Assembly (NCBI GenBank): GCA_943704495.1
Contig: CALSCR010001256.1
Coordinates: 1 to 42,271, forward strand
Length of the DNA stretch: 42,271 bases
Reading direction: 5' to 3'
Source: Pigoraptor chileana
Lineage: Eukaryota > Opisthokonta > Filasterea
The position numbers and the translations under genes were made by a program. Positions 10,501 to 20,586 of this stretch are shown here, one piece after another; position 1 is the first letter of the stretch; each line of letters opens with the position of its first letter. A model generated the notes under the pieces. It had not been told where the DNA came from, did not search any database, and saw nothing but the letters and a program-made list of their open reading frames with translations.

Positions 10501-13500
10501 AATCATAATGCACGCACACACACACACTCCACTTATGTCTGATTCGCAAAGCTCTGCAAGCATGCTTCTAACAACGCTCAAGCCACACCTCCATCACGAG
10601 TTCAAGGTCCTTCACGTAGCTCTGTTCGGTGAAGATGAGCTCGTAGATTAGATTCTGTCGTTTCGCCTCAGCAGGTGTCACAGTGGATGCAATTTCGGCA
10701 CCAACAACAGCGGCCCAGTCGATCTCCTGGATGACCATATTGCTTCGCCCACCGTCCACTGTCAAATTACAGGAAAAACAGATATTCACAACCGATGTCA
10801 ACAAAGAGAGCCAAGAACGTTCGGGTGAGCTCCTTTCTGAAAGTGCGACTGACGCTAGCTGTGTGATGAGCGGAGAGAAGGGTGCCACTGAATGCAGATT
10901 GCATGCCCCTGCCACATGGCCCTGTGACAACACGCCGCCCGCATGCCTTCCAACCAGGCATCCTTCTGAATACGAAACCCACACGGACAAAGCAGCGGGG
11001 CCACGAGGGAAATTTGCCACACGCCACACCAACGAGCAACACAAAAGGAGAGTGCATGCCGACAAATATGCACACACAAGAGGCATAATAACATCGATCT
11101 AGAACCAACGGGGGGTGGGTTTATTGCCCTGGGCGGTCTCTTCTTTCCCAACAGAAAAGAAAAACACAACACCACAAAACAAAAAAAACACAACATATAC
11201 GATAAGACGAAAAAGATGATGACAAAAAAAACACAACAAATAGCAAGCGCGGAACACACAGCAGACACGTGGCACTCGGGGGGAAGGATGCGTTTTCTAC
11301 CGGCGTACAGCCTGGACGGCCCCACAGAACACTGACACTCACATGAACACAAAACCACAAGACAGACACACAGACACAGGGAAAGTATCGCCGTGAGACC
11401 GCCCAGGCAATTAACCATCACCACCCCCCTCCCCCTCTGCACCGTTTCAATGACGGACAGGAGCCAACACAGAGACACAGACGCAACACATCATCACCAC
11501 ACGCGCAATTGCATGCAACACGACGACGCTTAGCCCGTACGTTTGGTGATTCCCTGGGCTCCTCCCGCAGGCTCCTCACAGTAGCTGATGGGAAAATACC
11601 CAACTTGCCCGTTGAGCTCGCCCTCCCACCACCCGCTCTCGTCGCGGTGTCGAACAACAATAGAGTCGCCCTCTGAAAACGACAACTCATCCGACTTCTT
11701 TGCAGCATACGAAAACTTGGCAACCGCAATGACTGCGTTGATTTTAAAAGACGCAAATTTGGTATAAGTTTAGAGGGTGAACAGAAAGTATCCCTGGGAT
11801 ATACCCAACCAGACATAACCTAGATATCCTTCCAATGGCTCACCTTCGTCAAGCAAAGAGTGCGACGACCCCGTTCGGAGCATCGACTTTCTCGCGACGC
11901 GGGCGCCGAGGGCCGGTGCAATGCCAGAGGGAATGCTGGCGGCACCACCACCCGTAGATCCCGTTGTGCTCGCCTTCTTCTCCATGAGTTGCACACACTC
12001 TGCAGGGAACCAGCCCGTCTCCTTCTTCTTGCCGCGGCTTTGTGCGGTGCCCTCCCACCAGTGCGCGTCGTCCATCGACTTGATCTGGATCAGTTGACCC
12101 ATCTGCAGCGCAAGCTCGGTGTCCTTGGTGGCATTGTACGCTTTGATGACCTTGGCAATAACTGAAAGAAGAAGCAAGGGGCACCCCAACACATGAGTAC
12201 AATGACAACAGAGATAGCCCTTCCAACTGCTTGTCTGTGTCCTCCGTTCATGCACGACACAAACACACATTCGAATATAACCCACCAGGCATACTGCTCT
12301 TCTTAATGCCAGTGACGGCAATCGATGCCCGCCTGCCAATCGCGGGCGAGCTCGTGTTGCTACCGGTGGACTCTGTGTCGCCACGCAAGTGAGACGACGG
12401 AAAGTAACCGCGCATTCCGTTGCACTCGCCCTCCCACCAGCCGTTGTCGTTGCGCTGGAGGACGCGGACGGAATCACCGGAGTTGAAGGTAAGGTCCCCA
12501 TCCTGGCCTCCTGAATACGCGTGCTGAGCGACCATGTCTGCAAACAATCAACAACGGGCACAGTCAGCATATTTCGGTAGCGAATACAGCTTCAAATTTG
12601 GAGGGACCATTTTTGCATGATCTGTCGCAATTGCCACAAAAATGCCCTTGCACTGAAACCCACATTCGCCAGCCTCAATGACGACTGTGGGCTTCGGGGG
12701 CTCCGGCTGCGGGGCCTCCTGCACATAGTTGGCAGGAAAGTAGCCCGTGGCGCCGCCAACAGTTCCCTTCCACCATCCATCCGTTCCCTTCTCCACAACA
12801 ACAACCGCATCGCCAGCAGAAAACGACACCTCATCGTCGTTGGCGGCCGCATATGTATACAACGCAACATATTCTGCAATCGTGCATGGAGCAAACGTGA
12901 TCAGCGAGGAGCACACGAAGTAATGTACAGTCAACGGTATTCTTCGCAACACGCACACACACACACACACACAAAAACTTTGGCACTCACGGTCGTCAGC
13001 GACTGCAGTCGCGGCTGGAAGAGAATTGGTTGAAGACGTCCCAGAGAGATTTGTGTGTGTCGACGCCCCGCCGAGGATTGGGGCGCTGGCGGTGGAAATG
13101 ACGCCCGCGGATGTGGATCGAGCCATGATGGCGGCGACCTGCGCCTTCTTCCTGTTGCGCTCCTCTTCCTCCTTTCTCCGCCTTTCTTCTTCAACGGTCT
13201 TCTTCTTCTTCTCTTCCTCCTCCTTGCGCTTCCGCTCGTCCTCGATGGCCTTCTTCTTCTTCTCCTCCTCCTCGAGCTTCCTCTTCTTCTCCTCCTCTTC
13301 CTTTCGCTTCCGCTCGTCCTCAACGGCCTTCTTCCGCTTCTCTTCCTCCTCCTTCTTCTTCTTTTCCTCCTCCTCCTTCTTCTTCCGCTCCTCATCAACC
13401 TTCCTCTTCTTTTCTTCCTCAAGCGCAGCCGCCTTCTTCTTGCGATCGTCCTCGTCCTTCTTCTTCTTGTCCTCGTCCACCTTCTTCTTCTTGTCCTCCT

Positions 13501-16500
13501 CCTCCAAACGACGGCGCGCTTCTTCTTTCTTCTTCTGTGCTTCCTCTAACCGCCGATTCTCCGCATCGAGGCGAATCAGTGTCTCTGCTTTGCGCTTCTC
13601 ATCCTCAATTCGCTGATTCTCCTCCTCAAGCTTCGCGAGCATGTCGCTCTCCGAAAGCACAGCGCCAGCAGCAAAGCTGCCGTTCGTAGCCGAGTGCGAC
13701 GGCTCCTGCTGCACGGCATACGTTGCAGGAAACAGCCCCACAACGCCGTCAAGCTCGCCCTCCAGCCAATCGTTGTCGACGGTGGCAACAAACCGGATGA
13801 GCGCACCAGCCTCAAACGACAGCTCGTCAGCGTTCACCGCAGTGTAGTCGTACAATGCAGAGTAGTAGACGTCGGCGGGCGCTGCGTTGTAGTGTGATTG
13901 TGCGGGAGCTTCCTCCGGTTTCGCTGCCGCGTGCTGGGGCGATTCGGGCTCATCAGACACGCCATTGTACTCGTGGACGTCGGTATCGACCACGGACACC
14001 TCAGGCACAAAGGCTACCTTAGGCTTCAATTCTGTAAACACGAAAAAAACAGTCAGAAAAACAACAGTCAGTTAAGGTACACTAAGAGTAGAAACCGATA
14101 AAAGCAAACCACAGTCAAAGCCAAAAATTGCGAGCACAACGCAGAAGTCAAGACAAGTGCGTACCCTTGGGCGGCAGTGCGGGCACCACTTTGGCGGGAG
14201 TAGGCGGGGCCGCATTTGAGACAGGGACGCTGACGGTTGGGGGTTTCGCGGGTGTCGGAGGGGCGACCACGACAGCCGGGGTGGGCTTTGCGGGCGTTGG
14301 GGGTGCAACCACAGCCGGAGTGGGCTTTGCGGGTGTCGGAGGAGCGACAACGGCAGCTATGGTGGGCGCAGGCGTAGACGCAGCGCTGGGCTTAGAGGGC
14401 GGCGGCGGCGCTTTCTTTGGGGTGGATGCTACTGTTACTGCCGCAGCTGTTGCCACTGTGGCCGCGGCTGCTGCTGCTGCCGCTTCCTCGCGTGCCTTGC
14501 GCTCCCTGGCCTCGCGCTCCTCTCGCTCTTTCTGCTCGCGGAGTTCCTTCTCGCGCCTCTCCTGCATCTCCTTCTCTTTCTCCCGACGCTGCTGCTGCTC
14601 CTTCTCCTCCTTCTCCCGACGCTCCTTATCCTGCCTATCCTGTCGTTCCCTCTCTTCACGATCCCGCTTAATGCGCTCCTCGCGCTCGCGGCGTTCCCGT
14701 TCGTCTCGTTCACGCTTGTCGGCGTCTTCACGTGCACGCCGCTCCTTAAGATTCCGCATGTGCTCTTCGCGCGCACGGCCAATCTCCGCTTCAAGCAATA
14801 CGCGCTTCCTGTCTGTCAGCTGATCGACGAGGCGAGTTGCCGTAATAAGCTCCGTACGGAGTGTCTGACCCTGGGTCATCAATGACGCATGCTCGGCCTT
14901 CTTGATTGTAACATCCGCTTCCATAGTGCGCACCTCCAGCTTCAGGCGCTCCACCGAATCGCGCACACCCTGCAGCAGCGACTGCATGCGCTGAGTGTTG
15001 TTGTTTCCAGCAAGCGCTTCCTGGATCATCTCAATTTGCCGTTGCAGACTCCGCTTCTGATCCACAAGACCAATAAGCAGAGCGCGCGTCTCGTCGCACT
15101 CAAACTTCACCTCATCAAGTGCCATTGTGCGCACATTCAATTCTTCTTGAGCGCGCGAAGCCTGCACGCGCTCGTCGCGGAGACGCACGGCCAGCTCATC
15201 CAGCTCAGCCTGAAGGGGTCCCCGCCGCAATCGAAGTGCGCTCAGTTCTTCCCGCAGACGCTCCGAAGACAACTGTGCGCGCCGGCGCCCCTCAATCTCT
15301 CTCTCCTTGAGATCCTCCAGGGCTGTGCGTGCACGCCTCGCCCACGACACAAGCTCATCGCGTCGACGACGGTCCTCCTCTCTCCGCTTCTCATCCTCAA
15401 GAATGCGCTCGCGCTCGCGCTGTCGAGCAACTTCCGCCTCAAGCTGACGCTGACGTTCGCGCTCCTCCTGCTCGCGTCGCAAGCGGTCGAGTTCCCTCTT
15501 CCGCTCTTCCTCTTCCCGCTGCTTACGCTCAACCTCCTCGCGATGCTTGCGCTCCATATCCTCCGCCTCACGCCGCCGCCGCTCCAGCTCAGCCTGCCCG
15601 AGCTTGAAGTTCTCGCGAAGGCGGTCTTCAATGTCCGGAGCAGATGACGCTTCTGGCTTTGGCGAATTCTGAATGTGCTGCTGTGCCTTTTGTTTTCGCA
15701 CCGACGGAGGAAGCATCTCATCATTCAACACTGCAGGAATGGCGACCCCACTCTTGGCACGGTTGATCAGGTGCATGGCAAGAGCAAATTCCTCGCTCGT
15801 AAGGGAGCCGTCCTTGTCAATATCGGAAAGCGACCTGTACATTTCATTCCAAAAAAACAAAAACAAAGCAGCAACACATATGCTCAGCCAATTGCACACA
15901 AACCCAGACAATCACAACACTGTCCAACGGCTGCAGAGAAAAGGAAATTAGATGAAACGAAAACGAGCGGCTGCCATTTGCAAAGACATCCGCATTCGAA
16001 AACGCACCAAATTTGCGCGAGAAGACCCTGCGGGAGACCAGAGTTGACGAGCACGGCCTTTGCCTGCAGTCCCGTCAGCAGCCCCGCCCTCCGCTGATCC
16101 AGTTGATTGAACATTTGATTGTACTTTAGCCGCTCGGCGTGGCTCACAATCCAGTCCTCACCGGGCGCCGCCGCACCCACTGCGGTCGGCTGCACGCCCG
16201 CCGCAGGGACCGCAGTAGGAAGCGCGCCGATCGCAACCGGAACGGTCATTGGAATACCGCCCGTCTGGACAACCATGGGAACAATGCCCGCAAGTGGAAC
16301 TGCTGTCGCGGCCGATGAACGAGATATAAGTGAGGGAGGCAGTGTCGAGGGAGGATCAACACCACGGATCTTTGCTTGCAAGAGATGCATCGCAATCGCA
16401 AACTCATCCGCAGTCATGCGCCCATCCTTGTCGACATCCGCAAGGTTCCTGAGAATTGCAACCGTGTTTTAATGAGTACTTATTATAAAAGCTTCCGAGT

Positions 16501-16933
16501 TTGAAGCACACGACAAGAACAAATGCGGAAAACTCACCATATATGCCCCAGAATTGGTACAGGAAGCTTAGACTGCATAAAATATTCACGCGCTTGCAAA
16601 CCTGCGCAACATCGGAATAAATGAATTTTCCCGCACGTATGAGAGCAATGAAGCATCTTTGGTACACAGAGAAGTGCAGCAGGATATATGACACGAGGAC
16701 CAATGCGTATTGATTGGTTCGCGTAGCCGGATGAAATGGAAACAGCGTGCCACGATGGACACGGTCGACTTTTCCATGCAACGTGGCTCATCCACTTATT
16801 GCTTTCAACCCAGATGGAACTATTACACACCCGTCAAGTATCCGCCCTGCGGTTTCAGGCTCAAAAAGATAGAATCCGACCGAGCGCGCTCCTCGGGCGT
16901 GATGATCCACTGCCCCTGCTGCATGTACGCCAT
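7069..16933 (-). CDS. ITSN: Intersectin, long form: EH-EH-coiled coil-SH3x5-DH-PH-C2
   Basis: Endocytic scaffold: EH domains bind NPF proteins, SH3 domains bind dynamin/synaptojanin/WASP-type ligands, and DH-PH activates a Rho-family GTPase (Cdc42 in animals). Exons are 16933-16831, 16601-16538, 16448-16008, 15834-14165, 14031-12991, 12873-12664, 12537-12286, 12161-11844, 11732-11541, 10758-10589, 10397-10221, 9907-9707, 9506-9339, 9201-9004, 8778-8727, 8557-8417, 8194-8105, 7829-7732, 7527-7452 and 7217-7069; phase is kept at all 19 joins (1936 aa). EH1 is residues 9-100 (DVDKDGRM EF-hand), EH2 155-245 (DIDKDGSL), coiled coil 270-690 opening with the family signature RENFKLG, Pro-rich 700-759, SH3-A 814-870, Glu/Lys helix 890-1050, SH3-B 1107-1165, SH3-C 1177-1230, SH3-D 1261-1322 with the diagnostic RGKKKETGWFP insert, SH3-E 1367-1422, DH 1450-1640 (LKPMQRITKYPLLLQ), PH 1660-1800, C2 1815-1936. 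The weakest join is exon 9 to 10; DH-PH-C2 could be a separate gene. Confidence 0.88.
7405..7577. repeat. Two CA/GT microsatellites in intersectin introns
   Basis: CA runs sit at about 7405-7430, trailing into CG, and at 7549-7575, trailing into AT. They lie in the introns on either side of the exon at 7527-7452. On the sense (minus) strand both read GT. The first lies just downstream of a 5' splice site. Confidence 0.85.
11118..11416. repeat. Inverted repeat (arms about 22 bp) inside intersectin intron 9
   Basis: The left arm at 11118-11140 and the right arm at 11395-11416 are reverse complements apart from one mismatch and one single-base indel; the shared core is cctgggcggtctc. G-run flanks (11110-11119 and about 11418-11430) extend the pairing after a short gap. 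The loop is about 254 bp and is pyrimidine-rich on the sense strand. No target-site duplication is evident, so a MITE is not demonstrated. Confidence 0.7.
11120..11125 (-). terminator. AATAAA hexamer, possible poly(A) signal for short intersectin
   Basis: AATAAA read on the minus strand, about 405 bp downstream of the read-through stop after SH3-E and upstream of the DH exon. It could serve an early-terminated transcript. A single hexamer is weak evidence. Confidence 0.3.
12950..12973. repeat. CA microsatellite in intersectin intron 5
   Basis: A CA run just downstream, on the sense strand, of the donor that follows the Glu/Lys-rich exon. It reads GT on the sense strand. Confidence 0.8.
13130..13620 (-). 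repeat. Glu/Lys-rich low-complexity coding segment
   Basis: Part of intersectin exon 5. About 160 residues of E, K, R and D in blocks such as EEEEKKKK, RKRKEEEEKK and AIEDERKRK recur with near-repeat DNA. The i to i+4 alternation of acid and base is the hallmark of a stable single alpha helix rather than a heptad coiled coil, since hydrophobic a/d positions are nearly absent. Confidence 0.75.
14190..14360 (-). repeat. Proline-rich tandem repeat in intersectin
   Basis: Three to four copies of a 13-15 residue unit built on VVAPPTPAKPTPA, in the exon just upstream of SH3-A. The DNA units are visibly duplicated (gtgggctttgcgggtg on the plus strand). Such P-x-x-P units could be ligands for SH3 domains, in cis or trans; this is inference. 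Confidence 0.75.
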
Positions 16934-18099
16934 GGTTGCGCGCTTGGGATGACGACACCCAACGACCAACAGGCACGACGACAGCAATTACAGGCGCATG
17001 CGTGGGCTATCGCACGCCGGCCGCTACACAAAGGGAACGACCCCCAGAGGTGCGCGATGGGGACGCCCACGGGGGCTGGTGTCGATAGGGCGGGGAGACA
17101 AGGCCCACTTCCACACGCAGGATGCCAAACGCGAATTGCGATATAAACGAGGTTTCGGCACCTGAGTGGTGCACTTGTGAGTGAGCACACAACACAGGCT
17201 ACAATAGAATGTCACAACACAAAAGTGTTCTCGTTGGAATGATAGTGCTCCAAACAAACAGACGGTCCTCGTGCACACGCTTGCAAGAATGCGTGGGCAA
17301 CGCAGTTTTGCAGTGGGGAGTGTTCACGTGGAACAAAACTATTGTTTGTAAGCCAACTGCTCTTCCCCGTCGCTGATGCTTGCGCACAGTCCCTTGCACA
17401 AGTGTGTAGTGTGGCTGCATCTGAGGACTCCATCCCAGTGGAGTCCACACGATGCGTATACACCTCGTTGGTTGCGTGCATGCGTGCGTGCATCATGTGT
17501 GCGAGTGTGCGTGTGTGCGCGTTTGTGCCTCTGTCTCTCTTACCCCCAGTTCAAGATTTGATTGTTTTTTATAAAACGAATGCCCAAATAATTGCGGCAG
17601 GCATCATTTGAACTTGAAATTTCAATAACATGCTCATAGAATTTGCACTTTATTCGCTCGACTCAAATAATGCAAAAACTGCTCGGTCAAAATGTGGGCG
17701 GCGCGAGGATAATCCAGGATTTACTCCTACATGATCACGTGATATCACATGACACCTTGCTTGCACGAGCTGAGGATTGGCGAACACAGTTTGGTACTGC
17801 GGACCGCTTGTTGGACCATAAACATACCAAATAAAGGCTGCATTCATCAAAATACCTAAGACTGAGGTAAAGGCTCGGCAGTAGACCTTATTCGAGATCA
17901 GATCCGTGTGCTATTGAGCAGATAGTGATCGCACACAGCAAGACCTCTCAAAACAGTGGGGCTCACAAGGCATGTCCAATTATCCCGGCTCAGACGACTC
18001 TGTAGTAGTAATGCTCTGTACAAAAAGTTTCATTACGACTCCAAAAATTCTTGACGTAATCAGTTTAACGTTGATGGGATCCGCAAAGCTAGCATTCGT
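16934..18099. other. Intergenic region, SNARE 3' end to intersectin promoter
   Basis: About 1.17 kb with no recognisable gene. It contains a CACGTG E-box in the context TGATCACGTGATA (17732-17744) and a plus-strand GT-rich stretch near 17465-17530 followed by a polypyrimidine-AG (ttacccccag). That looks like intron sequence of plus polarity, opposite to both neighbours. ORFs here (for example 17643-17834) show no domain. Confidence 0.4.
17732..17744. promoter_or_regulatory. Palindromic E-box TGATCACGTGATA
   Basis: CACGTG core at 17736-17741 with near-symmetrical flanks, about 0.8 kb upstream of the intersectin start. bHLH-type factors (Cbf1, TFEB/USF families) bind such sites. Function here is inferred. 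Confidence 0.3.
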
Positions 18100-19982
18100 T
18101 CATGTGGGAATTGCAACAACAACAATAATAGCAACGAAGAGCAAGAGGATGCAGATGATGTACCCTGGGAGAGGGAGAGTGATAGGGAGGGCGAAAAGAG
18201 AGAGCGAAAATGACATCATCAGCAACCGCATAGCCAGCCCCCTCAACCGTGGAAACACACTGACACACGGGCCGTGACCAGGCAACTCACCACAGCTGGA
18301 TGCCTTCTCCGTCACTGAGAGCACGTGCTTTGTCTCACGATCGAGCAAGGATTTTGTGTGGTCTGTCCCGCGCTCGAGATCATCCAACAGATCTGCAATT
18401 GACAGCCCCAAAATGTTACCCTCAGTGCACAAAACAAGAATACCAAGACCAAATTCACACACACACGCAGTCATGGTCATGTGGACACAACCAAGCCCAG
18501 CTATTTGGCCTTTCAACAAGGCTTAATCAACAAGGAAAATTAAAACCAGCAATTAACAACAGGCATCAGTGCGCACCCGCATCGGCGTCCAGGGTGTCCG
18601 ATAAAGTGACACCAATCTCGCGTTGGCGTCGAATGCTCTGTGAAAGCGCCTCAAGTCCGTCGTCTTGTTCTGCAACCCCCAATGTAGGTGATCCAAGCAG
18701 ATTTTACACAGCAATGGGCTCAGCTTTATCAGTATAAACTAAACAAATGGAGCATACACGATCGGACACAAAAAATTCAAGAAATGCACAGAAAGGAGAA
18801 CGACGGCAAGACGCGTTTTCTCAGTTGCACACACACGCACACGCACACGCACAGACACAGACACAGAAACACACACGCAGACAGATTAAACACAAAAACA
18901 CTCACACAGACACAGACATACGCACACGCACAAGCACATGTACAGACACACACACACAACACAGAAACACAGCGATTCACTCACGTCGCATAACGTCCGT
19001 CTGCCGTTGCAGAAGCCCATCGTTGCTGAGCGACCGCGACTCGTCCGTCTCACGCCCCCACGCACGCGGGGCAGCCGCTCCACTCCCAACAGTATCGGCA
19101 TCAAGAAGATCATCGCTAGACAGACGCCATTCGAAGCAAATAAAAGGGGGATTCCGGTAAGAAAAGCGACTTTTGAAGCAATGAGTACTCTGAATATATA
19201 GTCACAAAGTAATTGCCAGGAGAGTGGATACTCACTCATCGTCAGTGGCAAATGTGACTTCTTTGCGCTGTTGCTGTCGCATCTGCTCCACGCGATTCTT
19301 CAGCCGCTGCACTTCTTCTTTTCGCCGTGAAAGCTCTCTCTCGGGCCTGGATTATGGAAAGGCCGGAAGGAATGTCATTGCACCGCGCACAGCTCTCAAA
19401 TTTCACATAGATGAACACGTGAACGTAGGCTGCATGATATCCCGATACGAGAGATCGGGCTGCGCATAAACTCACATACGAAATTGCCGTGCTTCAGCAA
19501 TAAGTGCATCCTCCAGCTTGAATGTGTCTGCACTAAGTTTGCCCAGCTTGTTTTGTATACCGGCCACAATCTGCGTCCAAAGAAACGAAACGAATTTAGC
19601 AAGTTGAAAATATATATAATGATCATGACAACCATGCGGCTGTGACACGTTGAGACATAGTCACCTTGGATGCCGAGCCCCCTGTTCGTTGTGTCTTACT
19701 GCGTGCATTAAGGTCTGCCATGACCTCATCCGCAAGACGATTAAGACGGTCGCACTCGGCGATCCTGCAACGCAACCACACAATTGCATGGTGGGTTGTC
19801 GGAAACGGAGAGGAGAGGAAGAGCAAGGGTGTCGGCATGCATCGCCTCTGGAAACATTCACACTTAAAGATCAAAACTATTGTGGCATGCACGTCATTGT
19901 AAGCTGCGCACGCTATACAGAGAGGGCACACTCACCACGCATCGCCTTTCGCCATCTCGTCGAGCGCTATTCTGTTCGTCAT
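18100..19982 (-). CDS. STX8: Syntaxin-8/SYP5-like Qc-SNARE
   Basis: Tail-anchored Qc-SNARE expected to act in endosome to lysosome fusion. Exons are 19982-19936, 19764-19665, 19570-19476, 19346-19236, 19115-18985, 18669-18577, 18392-18291 and 18164-18100, all in phase, 247 aa (animal STX8 is about 236). The N-terminal MAKGDAWIAECDRL matches the M-x-x-DPW opening of the family; translation may start at that Met (19955-19953) rather than at 19982. Helical segments of an Habc-like bundle follow. The SNARE motif runs from QQDDGLEALSQSIRRQ to RETKHV, and the tail KASSCGYIICILLLFVAI is very close to animal syntaxin-8. Oddity: the position aligned to the zero-layer Gln is Asp191 (or Ala192 in the C-terminal register), with one extra residue exactly at the exon 6/7 junction. 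Identification as syntaxin-8/SYP5 class is firm; which of the two is less so. Confidence 0.85.
18830..18962. repeat. CA/GA-rich microsatellite in Qc-SNARE intron 5
   Basis: About 130 bp of interrupted CA and CAGA repeats, reading GT/CTGT on the sense strand, beginning a few bases after the 5' splice site at 18985. Confidence 0.8.
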
Positions 19983-20586
19983 CAAAGACGCACCACCGAA
20001 GGTAGCCAACTATCACTAACAAACTCAAACAGCTCTTAAGATTAAGTATGTTCAGAACGAAACAAAACAAGCACGCAAACTAAGTGAGAATTGAAAAAGG
20101 GTATGTCAACCTCAGTTCTGTTCATAAAGTAGTGCGATTGCTTCGGTGTTGCCTCTTGCATCTTCTGATGGGCCGTGCAAATCATTTGGCATTTGTCAAA
20201 CTTTATGTGTAAAATGCACAAAATTTCAATGTGTTGGGCACGGACGTGCATACTGCTGACCTGACTGCAAAAAAATGAACAGAAACAGACAAAGCTAAAT
20301 CGCAGCAATACTACTGGTTTGTATTTTAATTGTGCAAAGGGACGACCGTCACAACCGGCCACAAACAACGAAAAACAAAAGAGAGAGAGAGAGAGAGAGA
20401 ATCGGTACAGGGGTCATATAGAAAGGATAGATCAAAACTTGAAAGTTATAGCCCGCTTCCAATCATCGGGTGCATACATACAGAGAGGGTCCACAGACGC
20501 ACAACCGCGCCTCACAAATGCACAGACTGCGAATGCAAAACGCCGTTGTGTGTCAGCCTGTCGGCCTGAACGAGCCAAAGGACCGC
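19983..20586. other. Myosin 3' flank and Qc-SNARE upstream region
   Basis: About 600 bp between the myosin stop and the SNARE start. It includes a (GA)10 run at 20380-20400. A minus-strand open stretch, about 20267-20112 and ending MNRTE, is followed by a weak donor (gttgac) and could be an upstream coding exon joined in phase at 20009, but it resembles nothing in the family and is not annotated as coding. Confidence 0.35.
20380..20400. repeat. (GA)10 microsatellite
   Basis: Perfect GA dinucleotide run in the intergenic region just downstream of the myosin gene. Confidence 0.9.

Larger units (their letters stand above)
10759..11540 (-). other. Intersectin intron 9 / alternative 3' end after SH3-E
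   Basis: This 0.78-kb interval separates the SH3-E exon from the first DH exon and is longer than most introns of the gene. Read through, the SH3-E frame continues 11 bases and stops at TAA 11532-11530, giving a 1433-aa short protein without DH-PH-C2. Two candidate donors upstream of that stop leave one base, matching the acceptor at 10760-10759: gtgagg (exon end 11580) and gtacgg (exon end 11541). An AATAAA hexamer lies on the minus strand at 11125-11120, inside one arm of an inverted repeat. Nothing else recognisable as coding is present. Confidence 0.6.

Noticed and set aside
11110-11430. Transposable element (MITE)
   Set aside because: Inverted repeat present, but no target-site duplication or recognised terminal motif; kept only as an inverted repeat.
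10855-11478. 207-aa Cys/Leu/Val-rich minus-strand frame
   Set aside because: Lies across intersectin intron 9; hydrophobic content reflects pyrimidine-rich intron sequence, and it lacks any recognisable motif.
13026-13616. Phe/Ser-rich 196-aa plus-strand frame
   Set aside because: Exact antisense shadow of the Glu/Lys-rich intersectin exon (ctt/ctc codons opposite aag/gag).
17643-17834. 63-aa plus-strand ORF
   Set aside because: No domain, no regular codon use and no conserved context; length expected by chance.
20112-20267. Upstream coding exon of the Qc-SNARE
   Set aside because: Phase would fit, but the donor (gttgac) is weak and the family's usual N-terminus (M-x-x-D-x-W) is already encoded downstream.
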